The notes: generated by a model from the sequence alone, not told the origin. Numbered from the stretch's first letter, positions 7,137 through 15,792 are shown. The stretch: 19,043 nucleotides of DNA from an uncultured Muribaculaceae bacterium (GCA_938039795.1 CALHWU010000200.1:1-19043); one strand, 5' to 3'. Numbers and translations: made by a program.

Positions 7137-10100
7137 TTGTTCTTTTTGTATGTTTCTGATATACTATAAATTATTGGCACTACTATAAGATTCAGAACCG
7201 TCGATGTCAGCAATCCGCCCAGAATGACCACAGCCATAGGCGACTGTATCTCATTGCCGGGCTCGGATCCTCTGACTGCCAGCGGAATCAGTGCGAGCGC
7301 TGAAGTCAGGGCTGTCATTATTATCGGGTTAAGACGATCGACCGAACCATGATATATCCGTTGGATGAGTCCCTCACCCTCAGCTTTAAGAGCATTGTAA
7401 CGAGAAATGAGCAGCATTCCGTTGCGGGTGGCGATTCCCAGCAAAGCTATAAAACCGATAATGGCAGGGATGTTCAGCTCGCCTGAAGTCAGGCGGAGTA
7501 TCAGTATGCCGCCTATCATTGCCAGAGGCATATTGATCAGGATTATTAGCGGCTGCTTGAAATTCTTGTATTCCTGATACAACAGGAGAAATATCACCAG
7601 CAGGGCAGCTGCCGACGCAAGCATCAATGTCCGCGATGCCGACGCTTCGCTTTCAAACTGTCCGCCATAAGCTATATGGTAGCCTTCTGGCAGCTCTATG
7701 TCCTTTCCCAGTGTCTGCTTTATCTCATTGATGACGCTCCGGAGATCACGGCCATCTACATTAGCCGAAACAACCGTCCGGCGGCTTACATTCTCGCGAT
7801 TGACCGTATTCGGACCGGTCGTCGACACGATGTCGGCCACATAGCTGAGGGGGATAGGCCCTTGATCGCTCTCCACGGTGATTTCCGACATGTTGCTGAT
7901 GCTCGACCGTGATCTGTCGGAAGCCTTGACCGTCACATCATATGGCATATTGCCTTCATAAACCTGCGATACGGGCTGACCAGCTATCATCACATTGATC
8001 GTACGGGCAAGAGCGGCATTCGTGACACCGTATTTGGCCATCATGACACGTTTCGGACGGATATCTATCTGAGGTCGGCCTGTAGACTGTTCGACATTGA
8101 CATCCACCACTCCGGGAATCTTCTTTATATCGGATCCCACCTCCAAAGCAATGCGATGCAACGTTTCAAGATTATCGCCGAATATCTTTATAGCAATCTG
8201 AGCCTCCGTGCCTGAAAGCATCGCATCTATACGGTGGCTTATCGGCTGACCTATCTCTATGTTCACTCCGGGCAAAGCCGACAGATTGGCGCGCAGCTCG
8301 CTGACCATATCCCGGCGTGAACGGCCGTCGAGCCGGTATGGCGCCTCGATTTCCGACACATTGGCGCCGAACGAGTGCTCGTCGAGCTCGGCACGTCCTG
8401 TCTTTCGGGCCGTTGTGATAATCTCGGGCGTTTCAAGAATAATGCGTTCCGCTTCCCTTCCTACTTTGTCGCTCTCCTCAAGCGATATTCCCGGGAGTGC
8501 ACTTATATTGATGGTGAGTGATCCTTCATTGAAGGGCGGAAGGAAACTGCGGCCGAGAGTGAAGAAAAATCCGAGAGCAACTGCGAAAAGCAGGGCAGTA
8601 GTGAGCAATACCAGCCTCTTGTTTCTGAACGACCAGTCGAGCATGCGTCGGTAAGCGCCGCGCATTTTACGCGTTAGCCACGGTTCGCTGTCAAGCGCTT
8701 TAGCGGCCTTGTCTGATCCAAGAAGATAGCTGCACAACACAGGGGTTACCGTCAGGGCCACTACCGTCGAAGCTGTCAGAGCCACAATGAAAGATATGCC
8801 GAGAGGTTTAAGCAAGCGTCCCTCTATTCCTGAAAGGAAAAACAGAGGCAGAAAGCTTGCTATTATTATGAGCGATGAGTTGAGAATCGGAAGGCGCACT
8901 TCACGGGAAGCCTCGAATACGACCTTTACGACCGATAATCTTTCTGCCGACGGGAGACGATGATTCTCTTTGAGCCTCCTGTAGACATTTTCCACGTCGA
9001 CTATGGCATCGTCTACAAGCGATCCGATGGCTATGGCGATACCGCCAAGACTCATGGTGTTGATGGTGAAACCGAATTTGCCAAGAATAAGAAGCGTCAC
9101 AATTATCGAAAGAGGGAGCGCAACAAGCGATATAAGCGTTGTGCGAATGTTCATCAGGAAAAAAAACAGCACCACAATGACGAATATAGCTCCCTCGAAC
9201 AGCGATGTCTGAAGATTGGATATTGATGCGTCGATAAAGTCGCTCTGCCGGAAAATATCCGTCGAAATATGTATGTCGGAAGGGAGAGTCGATGCAATCT
9301 CGTCAAGATCGGCAAGTATATTGCGCGTCAGATCATTTGACCCCTGATGAGGCTGCTTGGTCACTGTAATCAGCACCGCAGGCTCAGCTTTTACCGAAGC
9401 GGCTCCGAGTCTCGGCGTCTGCGGCCCGAGTTTTACTTCGGCTATATCTGCCAGAGTCACATGCCGCCCGGACGACGTCGCCACAGCCGTCATCCCCATC
9501 TCGTCGGCTTTGACTGAAGTGATATCACCCTTGATCAGATACTCGTTGCCATAATCATATAGTATGCCGCCCGATGCATTGTCGTTGAACGACTCAACAG
9601 CTTCCATCACATTGTCAAGACTGACACTGTGATGACGCATTCTCTCAGGCGACAGCAATATCTGGTATTCCTTGACATCGCCGCCTATGACTGATACCTG
9701 CGACACGCCTTGCAACGAAAGCAGACGGGGAGTAATGATGCGGTCGGCGATCGACCGCAGCTGCATCATGGAAGTGGAGTCGCTTGTCAGACCGACTATA
9801 AGCATTTCGCCGAGAATCGACGACTGCGGACCAAGTGTCGGAGCGCCGACAGAGGAGGGGAGTTGCGATGCTACTGCCGAAAGTTTCTCCCCGACAGTCT
9901 GCCGGCATTTGTATACGTCGGAATCCCAGTCAAACTCCACCCATACAATCGAGAACCCCGTCGATGACGAAGATCTGACGCGTCGTACACCGGTAGCGCC
10001 GTTAAGCGCAGTCTCTATTGGGAATGTGACGGTTTTTTCCACTTCCTCCGGCGCCATTCCCGGCGCCTCGGTCATCACCACCACGGTCGGAGCATTTAGA

Positions 10101-10222
10101 TCGGGGAAGATGTCTACATCCGTGCGAAGCATGGTGATGCATCCCCAGATCAGCAGCAGACCGGCAATTATGAGTGTGACGGCTCTGTTGGAGAGCGATA
10201 TTTTTAATATCCTGTTGAGCAT
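7133..10222 (-). CDS. Heavy-metal RND efflux pump, CusA/CzcA family
   Basis: This 1,029-residue inner-membrane proton antiporter has the full RND layout: TM1 near residue 14-31, a periplasmic porter domain, a TM cluster from about 340 to 500, a second periplasmic half and a final TM cluster from about 870. The TM4 region reads SLGGIAIAIGSLVDDAIVDVENV (391-413; D404, D405, D409 and E411 are the likely proton relay), which is characteristic of the heavy-metal branch (HME). The second porter half has GQPISHRIDAMLSGTEAQ (658-675), closer to CzcA-like pumps than to CusA. The methionines that bind copper in E. coli CusA (M573 and M623 by memory) align with N572 and A667, although M668 is adjacent. 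The substrate is thus a divalent or monovalent metal that I cannot name. The gene follows the adaptor by 12 bases. Confidence 0.93.
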   Translation of the reverse strand: MLNRILKISLSNRAVTLIIAGLLLIWGCITMLRTDVDIFPDLNAPTVVVMTEAPGMAPEEVEKTVTFPIETALNGATGVRRVRSSSSTGFSIVWVEFDWDSDVYKCRQTVGEKLSAVASQLPSSVGAPTLGPQSSILGEMLIVGLTSDSTSMMQLRSIADRIITPRLLSLQGVSQVSVIGGDVKEYQILLSPERMRHHSVSLDNVMEAVESFNDNASGGILYDYGNEYLIKGDITSVKADEMGMTAVATSSGRHVTLADIAEVKLGPQTPRLGAASVKAEPAVLITVTKQPHQGSNDLTRNILADLDEIASTLPSDIHISTDIFRQSDFIDASISNLQTSLFEGAIFVIVVLFFFLMNIRTTLISLVALPLSIIVTLLILGKFGFTINTMSLGGIAIAIGSLVDDAIVDVENVYRRLKENHRLPSAERLSVVKVVFEASREVRLPILNSSLIIIASFLPLFFLSGIEGRLLKPLGISFIVALTASTVVALTVTPVLCSYLLGSDKAAKALDSEPWLTRKMRGAYRRMLDWSFRNKRLVLLTTALLFAVALGFFFTLGRSFLPPFNEGSLTINISALPGISLEESDKVGREAERIILETPEIITTARKTGRAELDEHSFGANVSEIEAPYRLDGRSRRDMVSELRANLSALPGVNIEIGQPISHRIDAMLSGTEAQIAIKIFGDNLETLHRIALEVGSDIKKIPGVVDVNVEQSTGRPQIDIRPKRVMMAKYGVTNAALARTINVMIAGQPVSQVYEGNMPYDVTVKASDRSRSSISNMSEITVESDQGPIPLSYVADIVSTTGPNTVNRENVSRRTVVSANVDGRDLRSVINEIKQTLGKDIELPEGYHIAYGGQFESEASASRTLMLASAAALLVIFLLLYQEYKNFKQPLIILINMPLAMIGGILILRLTSGELNIPAIIGFIALLGIATRNGMLLISRYNALKAEGEGLIQRIYHGSVDRLNPIIMTALTSALALIPLAVRGSEPGNEIQSPMAVVILGGLLTSTVLNLIVVPIIYSISETYKKNK

Positions 10223-10234
10223 TTCGCGATCGAT

Positions 10235-11368
10235 TTAATGGTTATGCGAATGCCCCTCCGGAGCGTTCCCCTTAGTTTCGGCAAGTTTTACGAATACAGT
10301 ACCTTCAGATACCACCTCATCACCTGGCTGAATTCCGCTTTTTATCTCGGTAAGCCGGCCATCTGTCATGCCGCACACCACCGGTATCTTTTCATAGCCA
10401 TGCTCGTCGAGACGCTTGTAGACAAACGTCTGTCCCTGCTGCTCGGTGATAGCTCCGGCAGGCACGGCGATGACGCCATTCCTTGTGTCTGACAGCAGAT
10501 TGACCTCGGCAAAAGAACCGGGGCTGACCGAACCGTCATTGATGAACGAGAATATCACAGTGACATATCCCTGACGACCGTCACTCTGATTGCCCGATAC
10601 GATTCCTTCCTTGCGGCCGTTGAGCTCATCAAGAGAAATCCAACGGTCAGTGCCGGGAGTAAGTATATGGCATGAGGTCACTCCCGACAGTTCGGGATAA
10701 TACTTTTCAGGCACATCAACACGCAACGTCAGACGTCCCTGTCTTACCACCGTGGCGACAGGCGTGCCGACAGCCACAATCTCATTATTGGCCGCCGGCA
10801 GGGCAGCGATCACACCGGCGATTGGAGATGAAACACGGCCGGAAGCCGCAGCAGGCGAATAGGCGGCCTTTGCCTCCTGATATGCCTGACGCGCCGCGTT
10901 CAGATCGCGGGTCGTGACAATGCCGTCGGCATGCAGGGGAGTGATACGGTCAAGTTCACGCTTGGCTGCATCAAGACGCGCTTTGGCAGCCGCATCGACA
11001 TTGCCGCCACTTATGCCTTCGGCACGGATTTCAGCGACAGTCTGGCCGGCCTTGACAGATGCGCCGACGGAAATGCCCGATACCAGCGACAGACGCCCGG
11101 AAACCGGACTGCTTAAAGTGACGCTGCTTTCAGGAGAATAGTCGACCGAGCCACTTGCCGGAATGACATTATGAAACTCTGCCGGAGTGACAGAAATGGT
11201 CTTTATGCCGAATTTTTCGGCTTCTTCAGGATGAATCACTATCTCATCGGCATGCTCCTCGTCAGCATGAGACTTACCCTCAGATTCAGGGTGCTTCTTA
11301 TCCCCGCATGAAGCAACCAAAACAGCTATCAGGCAAGGTATTACAATATTATATTTACGGAAATTCAT
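10235..11368 (-). CDS. Periplasmic adaptor lipoprotein (membrane fusion protein) of metal RND efflux
   Basis: The 377-residue protein carries a lipoprotein signal ending LVASC with C21 as the lipidation site. A His/Asp/Glu-rich linker follows (KKHPESEGKSHADEEHADE at 24-42), then the barrel-sandwich/lipoyl core (SPVSGRLSL..GASVKAGQTVAEI), an alpha-hairpin (AAAKARLDAAKRELDRI and onward) and beta-barrel and membrane-proximal domains ending in PGDEVVSEG. The C-terminus is again His-rich (EGHSHNH). This is the CusB/CzcB type of adaptor, which links the inner pump to the outer channel. The histidine-rich ends suggest binding of soft or borderline metals and support a metal rather than a drug substrate. 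It lies between the small His-rich protein and the pump in one operon. Confidence 0.92.
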   Translation of the reverse strand: MNFRKYNIVIPCLIAVLVASCGDKKHPESEGKSHADEEHADEIVIHPEEAEKFGIKTISVTPAEFHNVIPASGSVDYSPESSVTLSSPVSGRLSLVSGISVGASVKAGQTVAEIRAEGISGGNVDAAAKARLDAAKRELDRITPLHADGIVTTRDLNAARQAYQEAKAAYSPAAASGRVSSPIAGVIAALPAANNEIVAVGTPVATVVRQGRLTLRVDVPEKYYPELSGVTSCHILTPGTDRWISLDELNGRKEGIVSGNQSDGRQGYVTVIFSFINDGSVSPGSFAEVNLLSDTRNGVIAVPAGAITEQQGQTFVYKRLDEHGYEKIPVVCGMTDGRLTEIKSGIQPGDEVVSEGTVFVKLAETKGNAPEGHSHNH

Positions 11369-11424
11369 ATCGGATCAGTTATTAGCTAAAAAAAAATTGA
11401 CACATCGCAACAATGATGATAATC

Positions 11425-11847
11425 TCAAGCGCAGGGAGGCGCTCTAAAGCTAATATACTGAATGATTTTATCACAGACTGACGCACATGACGGCCTAAAC
11501 AACAAGCAAATGCACGTCAGAGCCGGCAGCGGCAAACGTATCTCCGGAGCAAGAAAACCGGCTATAATGCCGACATAGGCCGCCGGAGTGCTATATATGC
11601 GTTTCTGATATACGACCGATGGCAAATGAAGCGAACAATTGTCGGGCTCTGATGTCTGATCGTGGTTATCATCCTGATTTTCACCACCTGAATAGACGAT
11701 ATGCATGCACAGATGTCCACAGTCGTCATGGTGATGAAACTGCAGGCAGCCACATATCATCAGTATGCCCGAAACGATCCACACAGCTGAGCGACGCAGA
11801 TCTGAACTGATAATCATTTTGGTTATGGATGATACTGCTGACAACAT
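11425..11847 (-). CDS. Small His-rich membrane protein heading the metal efflux operon (DUF6769-like)
   Basis: The 140-residue product has one hydrophobic segment (about 21-36, AVWIVSGILMICGC) followed directly by HHHDDCGHLCMH (38-49), and a further acidic/His stretch (ENQDDNHDQ). A less hydrophobic second segment lies near 90-118, and the last 60 residues contain several cysteines. The arrangement of signal or TM helix, HHH-D cluster and 'CSLHLPSV' is like small proteins I recall next to CusA-type operons in Bacteroides (DUF6769); this match is from memory and should be checked. A role as periplasmic metal sensor, chaperone or sponge for the pump is inference. It is the first gene after an excellent promoter and is separated by 56 bases from the adaptor. 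Start codons at residues 1, 11 and 30 are possible; I take the first because it lies about 18 bases from the predicted transcription start. Confidence 0.7.
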   Translation of the reverse strand: MLSAVSSITKMIISSDLRRSAVWIVSGILMICGCLQFHHHDDCGHLCMHIVYSGGENQDDNHDQTSEPDNCSLHLPSVVYQKRIYSTPAAYVGIIAGFLAPEIRLPLPALTCICLLFRPSCASVCDKIIQYISFRAPPCA

Positions 11848-11871
11848 TCTTTATCTGTACAATTTGTTCTG

Positions 11872-11902
11872 CAAAGATAAAAAAAGTGTCATAAATATCA
11901 AA
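11872..11902 (-). promoter_or_regulatory. Bacteroidetes housekeeping promoter of the metal efflux operon
   Basis: On the minus strand TTTG (11899-11902) and TATCTTTG (11872-11879) are exact matches to the -33 and -7 consensus, with a 19-base spacer. Transcription should start near 11865, shortly before the ATG at 11847. This is the best-matching promoter in the window. Confidence 0.8.
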
Positions 11903-12148
11903 ACTATAGATTATTGAACTATCTGACCAAATCAATAATCAGATAAAGATGCCTGCAAGAACAGCGTCATCGGATATAGCAGTCATTCACTATGATAATC
12001 ATCGAATAATCAGACAATTCTCACCCTATATTTCATCCTGCATACAATTTGCCCATAATCGGTATTATGTAAAATTTGGGATATATCGTAAGAATAATAC
12101 TGCCCCAGCCAATCAGCAGCAATCTATATTAAGGCAGAAGATCATGAA
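11903..12148. other. Divergent intergenic region between efflux operon and glycosyltransferase
   Basis: This AT-rich stretch holds an inverted repeat at 11909-11940 and otherwise nothing I can name. An open reading frame starting at 11949 runs in frame into the glycosyltransferase, but its first 84 residues have no recognisable domain and are AT-rich unlike the gene body. The promoter at 12149-12180 lies inside it, so I treat it as non-coding. Confidence 0.5.
11909..11944. repeat. Candidate operator: overlapping inverted repeats upstream of efflux promoter
   Basis: GATTATTGA (11909-11917) and TCAATAATC (11932-11940) are perfect 9-base complements with a 14-base centre. Within and beside them, ATCTGA (11921-11926) and TCAGAT (11939-11944) form a second pair. 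The site starts seven bases upstream of the efflux promoter's -33 element, where an activator would bind. No regulator gene is adjacent. Confidence 0.45.
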
Positions 12149-12180
12149 TTTTACATTCAGAAAAAAAGACACTATATTTG
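12149..12180 (+). promoter_or_regulatory. Candidate promoter of the glycosyltransferase gene
   Basis: TATATTTG (12173-12180) matches the -7 consensus exactly, with TTTT (12149-12152) as a near-match to the -33 TTTG at a 20-base spacing. Transcription would begin near 12186, which fits a start codon at 12201 and argues against the longer upstream reading frame. Confidence 0.5.
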
Positions 12181-12200
12181 CAAGGATAAGCCATATTTAC

Positions 12201-13253
12201 ATGGACATGAAATCCAAATCCACCGGCATGCAATCTCAGCCCGACATATCTGTCATCGTCATCACCTATAATCAGGAAAATACGATAGCTCGCTGTCTCG
12301 ACTCTATTCTTGGACAACGGTTCGACGGACTGATGGAGATCGTGATCGGCGAGGACTGTTCAAACGACACCACGGCAGAGATCTGCCGAAAATATGCAGC
12401 AATGCATCCCGACATTATTCGCCTATGCTGTAATGACGCGAACAAAGGCCTCTTAGACAATTATTTCGACACTATGCTCCGTTGTCGCGGAACATATCTC
12501 GCCGACTGTGCCGGCGACGACTGCTGGTGTGATCCCCTCAAGCTGCAGAAGCAGTATGATTTCATGCAGAAGCATCGTGATGTCGGTATGGTTCATACCG
12601 CATGGCAGTATTACGACACTAAAACCGGACGCATCAGGCCATATGAGCACAATACCGACAAAGTGTCTATCTATGCGATAGGCAAGCTCCTGCAGCCGCT
12701 TCTTGTCAAATCGCTGCGGCCTATGATACATCTCTCCACAGCCTTATGGCGGCGCGATGTGATAATGAAAGAATATGCGGCGGATGAGCTTCTTTTCAGA
12801 AACAAGGCGTACACCTGCGAGGATTTTCAGATAATAGCCGTCATGGCGGCAAGCACGCAGATAGCATATCTGCCTGACATCACACTGTCATACAGTGTCG
12901 GCCACCCTTCGGTCAGTTCGGAAGAGTCATTCTGCAAGACATTTGATTTCTACCTGGGATCGTTGAAGCTGACACGGCGACTCCAGAAGAAATACGGCGT
13001 CACTGACAGCTTCATGAGAGGCTATTACAGGCAAATGCTCGATTTTCTGGCTGCACAGATCGCCCACGGACAGCTCTATGGACGCACTGAATCCCTGCGG
13101 ATGATATCCCGTGAACTGCCCTGCCGCCCATCATGGAAATATAAGGCGATAATGGCTATCATGCGACTGAAACCTATTGCACCTATATATAATGCGGCAA
13201 TTCAGCGGATCTCAAAGCGGAAGGTCGTAAACTCATCATCAGATGACGAATAA
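12201..13253 (+). CDS. Family 2 glycosyltransferase
   Basis: The GT-A fold of family GT2 begins at ISVIVITYNQENTIARCLDS, which directly follows the chosen start. Further motifs are IGEDCSNDTT (nucleotide-binding acidic loop) and YLADCAGDDCWCDPLKLQKQ (the AGDD element that binds metal and sugar nucleotide). The enzyme should transfer a sugar from a nucleotide-sugar to a glycan or lipid acceptor at the cytoplasmic face; the acceptor is unknown. From the ATG at 12201 the protein has 350 residues, normal for the family. ATG codons at 11949 and 12144 are in frame but precede or overlap the predicted promoter. It stands alone rather than in a polysaccharide cluster. Its 3' end overlaps the convergent histidine kinase gene by 52 bases. 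Confidence 0.87.
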   Translation: MDMKSKSTGMQSQPDISVIVITYNQENTIARCLDSILGQRFDGLMEIVIGEDCSNDTTAEICRKYAAMHPDIIRLCCNDANKGLLDNYFDTMLRCRGTYLADCAGDDCWCDPLKLQKQYDFMQKHRDVGMVHTAWQYYDTKTGRIRPYEHNTDKVSIYAIGKLLQPLLVKSLRPMIHLSTALWRRDVIMKEYAADELLFRNKAYTCEDFQIIAVMAASTQIAYLPDITLSYSVGHPSVSSEESFCKTFDFYLGSLKLTRRLQKKYGVTDSFMRGYYRQMLDFLAAQIAHGQLYGRTESLRMISRELPCRPSWKYKAIMAIMRLKPIAPIYNAAIQRISKRKVVNSSSDDE

Positions 13254-14476
13254 GGCTCAAGCGACAGATTTCCTTCAAGAGCGATCATGATACGCCTGCT
13301 CAGTGCGAGGCCGATACCCTGTCCGCCGGGACGAGTGGTAAAAAACGGAACGAAAATATCACCGGATATGCTGTCCGGAATATGCGGTCCGTTGTTTGAC
13401 ACTTCTATCACCACCGTATCATCCGTCAATGCCTCGGCTTTGATCACCAGCCGGGGCTGTCTGACAGATTCCATTGCCTGAAGGGCGTTATGGGCCACAT
13501 TGCCGACAGCGCGTGACAACAGCGACGGGTCAGTCCATGCCATGAGCTCACTGTCGCATTCAAGACTTATATCCGCCTCCCCCGCTCCGCAGCACGACTG
13601 AATAACCTGTTCCAGAAGCGGACGCAATTCGACAAGGCTCATTCTCGGTTCGGCAATGTGCGAGAAAGATCTAACGCCTCCGACAAACTCCTTTATGTCA
13701 CCGCATATACGGCTTATAGCCGACAATCCTCTGACGGCTTCCGCCGAGTCACTCCCTTCTTTAAGCATATCGGCTATAGATACTATGGGAGTGAGCGAAT
13801 TGTTTATCTCATGCACGAGCACGCGCGTCAGTTTGATCCATGATTCAGTCTCGTTTCGCTCAATCTCCCTGCTTATATCATTTATCACCACTGCTTTAAG
13901 GCTTTTGCCGCCCACTTCTATGACACTGGCATGGATATAAAACACCCTGTGGCCACAAGGATCATCGACAGCCTCAGTGCGGCACTCGCCTCCGGAGGCC
14001 AGACCCATTATGCGGTCGGCTATCGCAGGTGCCTTCTCATTCAGACGGTCTATATGTGTAATCACATCCATGCCGAGGAGCTCAAGGAATTTTCCATTGG
14101 CCATGAGAACGTATCCCCGCGAATCCATAAGAAGCACTCCCGACTCAATATGTCTGAGGATTGTGGCGTACAACAGGTCTTTTTCCACAGCGTTTTTCCT
14201 GATCTTTCTCAAGATCGAGGAGATCTCGTGGAGCTTTCCGGCCGTATCAGCCCCGGTATCAGTAAGGCGTCTGGAATAGTCGTCATTGCGCAACGATTCC
14301 AACAAAAGGCCTACGGCCCTCTTCTCGCGAGTCATGACGACTACGGCACGACTCAAGCACCAGGCCAGCAACGCAACCGAGATAATGCCAAACAGCCATT
14401 CCTCCGACATCAGCAGGACAGCTGTCAGACCAGACGTCAGGACGACAAGCGTAAGAATCACCCACGGATTTCTCAT
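13202..14476 (-). CDS. NtrY-like sensor histidine kinase with PAS domain
   Basis: The 424-residue protein has two N-terminal membrane helices (about 5-23 and 28-47) with almost no periplasmic loop, a short HAMP-like linker, a PAS domain (about 100-200), a HisKA domain with phospho-acceptor H222 in LVHEINNSLTP, and a HATPase domain with N-box GNVAHNALQAM (325-335), G1 NNGPHIP (361-367, with N in place of the usual D), F-box FVPFFTT (375-381) and G2 GGQGIGLALSRR (384-395). The short loop suggests that it senses something in the membrane or through the PAS domain rather than in the periplasm. Its ATG overlaps the stop of the response regulator by four bases (ATGA at 14473-14476), so the two are a coupled pair and the regulator is its obvious partner. 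It converges on the glycosyltransferase. Confidence 0.92.
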   Translation of the reverse strand: MRNPWVILTLVVLTSGLTAVLLMSEEWLFGIISVALLAWCLSRAVVVMTREKRAVGLLLESLRNDDYSRRLTDTGADTAGKLHEISSILRKIRKNAVEKDLLYATILRHIESGVLLMDSRGYVLMANGKFLELLGMDVITHIDRLNEKAPAIADRIMGLASGGECRTEAVDDPCGHRVFYIHASVIEVGGKSLKAVVINDISREIERNETESWIKLTRVLVHEINNSLTPIVSIADMLKEGSDSAEAVRGLSAISRICGDIKEFVGGVRSFSHIAEPRMSLVELRPLLEQVIQSCCGAGEADISLECDSELMAWTDPSLLSRAVGNVAHNALQAMESVRQPRLVIKAEALTDDTVVIEVSNNGPHIPDSISGDIFVPFFTTRPGGQGIGLALSRRIMIALEGNLSLEPYSSSDDEFTTFRFEIR

Positions 14477-15792
14477 ATGCCGTAACGCTTCATCTTGTTG
14501 TAGAGAGTCTGGCGCGTTATGCCGAGCCTCTGGGCCGCTGCGCTCATATTACCGCAACACGACTCTATGGCGCCAACTATCATCTGCCTCTCCATATCCT
14601 CTATCGTCACGGCAGACTGACTGATCTCATGTCCGGCAGCTGCGTGTGGGGTAAGAGAAAAATCGGCCTTCGACAACTTATCCGATGATCCCACTATCAC
14701 AGCCTTCTCCACCGCATGACGCAGTTCGCGGATATTTCCGGGCCATGTATACGCTTCCAATGCGGCTACGGCATCTCCGGCCAAAGAGATCTCCGTACCG
14801 CGGTATCTCATGCCGAATTCCACAGCGAACCGCCGGGCCAGCACAGCTATATCATCCTTGCGCTGCCTCAGGGGCGGAAGATGCAGCCGGATAGTATTTA
14901 TACGGTAAAGCAGATCCTCTCTGAATGTTCCCTCCGACACCATAGAGTCGATATCGCGGTTGGTGGCACAGATCAGCCTTATGTCAAACGCTACCGGATG
15001 ATTTGAGCCGAGAGCCGTCACCTGCCGGTTCTGAAGTGCCGAGAGAAGTTTGGCCTGGAGATGCATTGGCAGGTTGCCGATCTCGTCCATAAACAGCGAG
15101 CTGCCCGACGCCTCCTCCAGCTTTCCCTTACGGTCGGAAACCGCTCCCGTAAAAGAGCCCTTGCGGTGTCCGAACAGCTCGCTCTCAAACAACGTCTCGC
15201 TGACAGCGCCCATATCGACCTTCAGCATCCTGCGGGCTCCCCGGCCCGACAGCCTGTGGAGCTCCTCGGCGAGCACCTCCTTGCCGGTGCCGTTCTCACC
15301 TGTGATCAGCACCGTGGCATCGGTAGCCGCGACCTTTTCAACGAGTTCACGCAGACGCGACATTTCAGCTGACGCGCCCCAATACATGGTCTCTGCCGGA
15401 GCCGCAGCCCTGCTTTTTCCCGATTTCGCGGCCGCATTGCTCAATATCTCCACAAGCCGGTCGTTATCCCACGGCTTCTGTACGAAATCCACCGCTCCGG
15501 CCTTGATGCCTCTGATAGCAAGCGGTATATCGGCAAAAGCAGTCATCAGAACGACCGGAAGCTGCGGACTGACGGCCAATACCCGTCCGAGCCAGTAGAG
15601 TCCCTCGTTGCCGTTGTTGACCGATGATGTGAAATTCATATCAAGCAGCACGGCGTCGGGATGCCCCGACTGCACTGCCGACATTATCTCGGAGGGATTG
15701 GCAAGAAGAGTCACCTGCCCGAAATGACGCCGGAGCAGAAGATCGAGAGCCGCGAGCACGCCGCGGTTGTCGTCGACTACAAGTATGTGCAT
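14473..15792 (-). CDS. Sigma-54-dependent response regulator (NtrC family)
   Basis: Starting at MHILVVDDN the protein has 439 residues: a receiver domain with acid pocket D7/D8, phospho-acceptor D51 in LLDMNFTSS and lysine in FVQKPW; an AAA+ domain with Walker A GENGTGKE, the sigma-54 contact loop GSFTGA, Walker B SSLFMDEIG and an arginine-rich FREDLLYRIN sensor region; and a Fis-type helix-turn-helix at the C-terminus (MSAAAQRLGITRQTLYNKMK). It should bind an enhancer and drive open-complex formation by sigma-54 RNA polymerase after phosphorylation by the neighbouring kinase. In-frame ATGs at 15807 and 15804 would add MMKSN, and one at 15897 a further 30 residues with no domain. The -7 box at 15810-15817 favours 15792, but 15807 is possible. 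The divergent ABC operon has the matching promoter. Confidence 0.93.
   Translation of the reverse strand: MHILVVDDNRGVLAALDLLLRRHFGQVTLLANPSEIMSAVQSGHPDAVLLDMNFTSSVNNGNEGLYWLGRVLAVSPQLPVVLMTAFADIPLAIRGIKAGAVDFVQKPWDNDRLVEILSNAAAKSGKSRAAAPAETMYWGASAEMSRLRELVEKVAATDATVLITGENGTGKEVLAEELHRLSGRGARRMLKVDMGAVSETLFESELFGHRKGSFTGAVSDRKGKLEEASGSSLFMDEIGNLPMHLQAKLLSALQNRQVTALGSNHPVAFDIRLICATNRDIDSMVSEGTFREDLLYRINTIRLHLPPLRQRKDDIAVLARRFAVEFGMRYRGTEISLAGDAVAALEAYTWPGNIRELRHAVEKAVIVGSSDKLSKADFSLTPHAAAGHEISQSAVTIEDMERQMIVGAIESCCGNMSAAAQRLGITRQTLYNKMKRYGI

Noticed and set aside
9672..10238. Plus-strand open frame of 188 codons across the RND pump gene
   Set aside because: It is a shadow of the well-supported pump reading frame and has only a composition-driven Ser/Thr/Arg-rich sequence.
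13931..14485. Plus-strand open frame of 184 codons across the histidine kinase gene
   Set aside because: The antisense kinase has complete H, N and G boxes; this frame has no recognisable feature.
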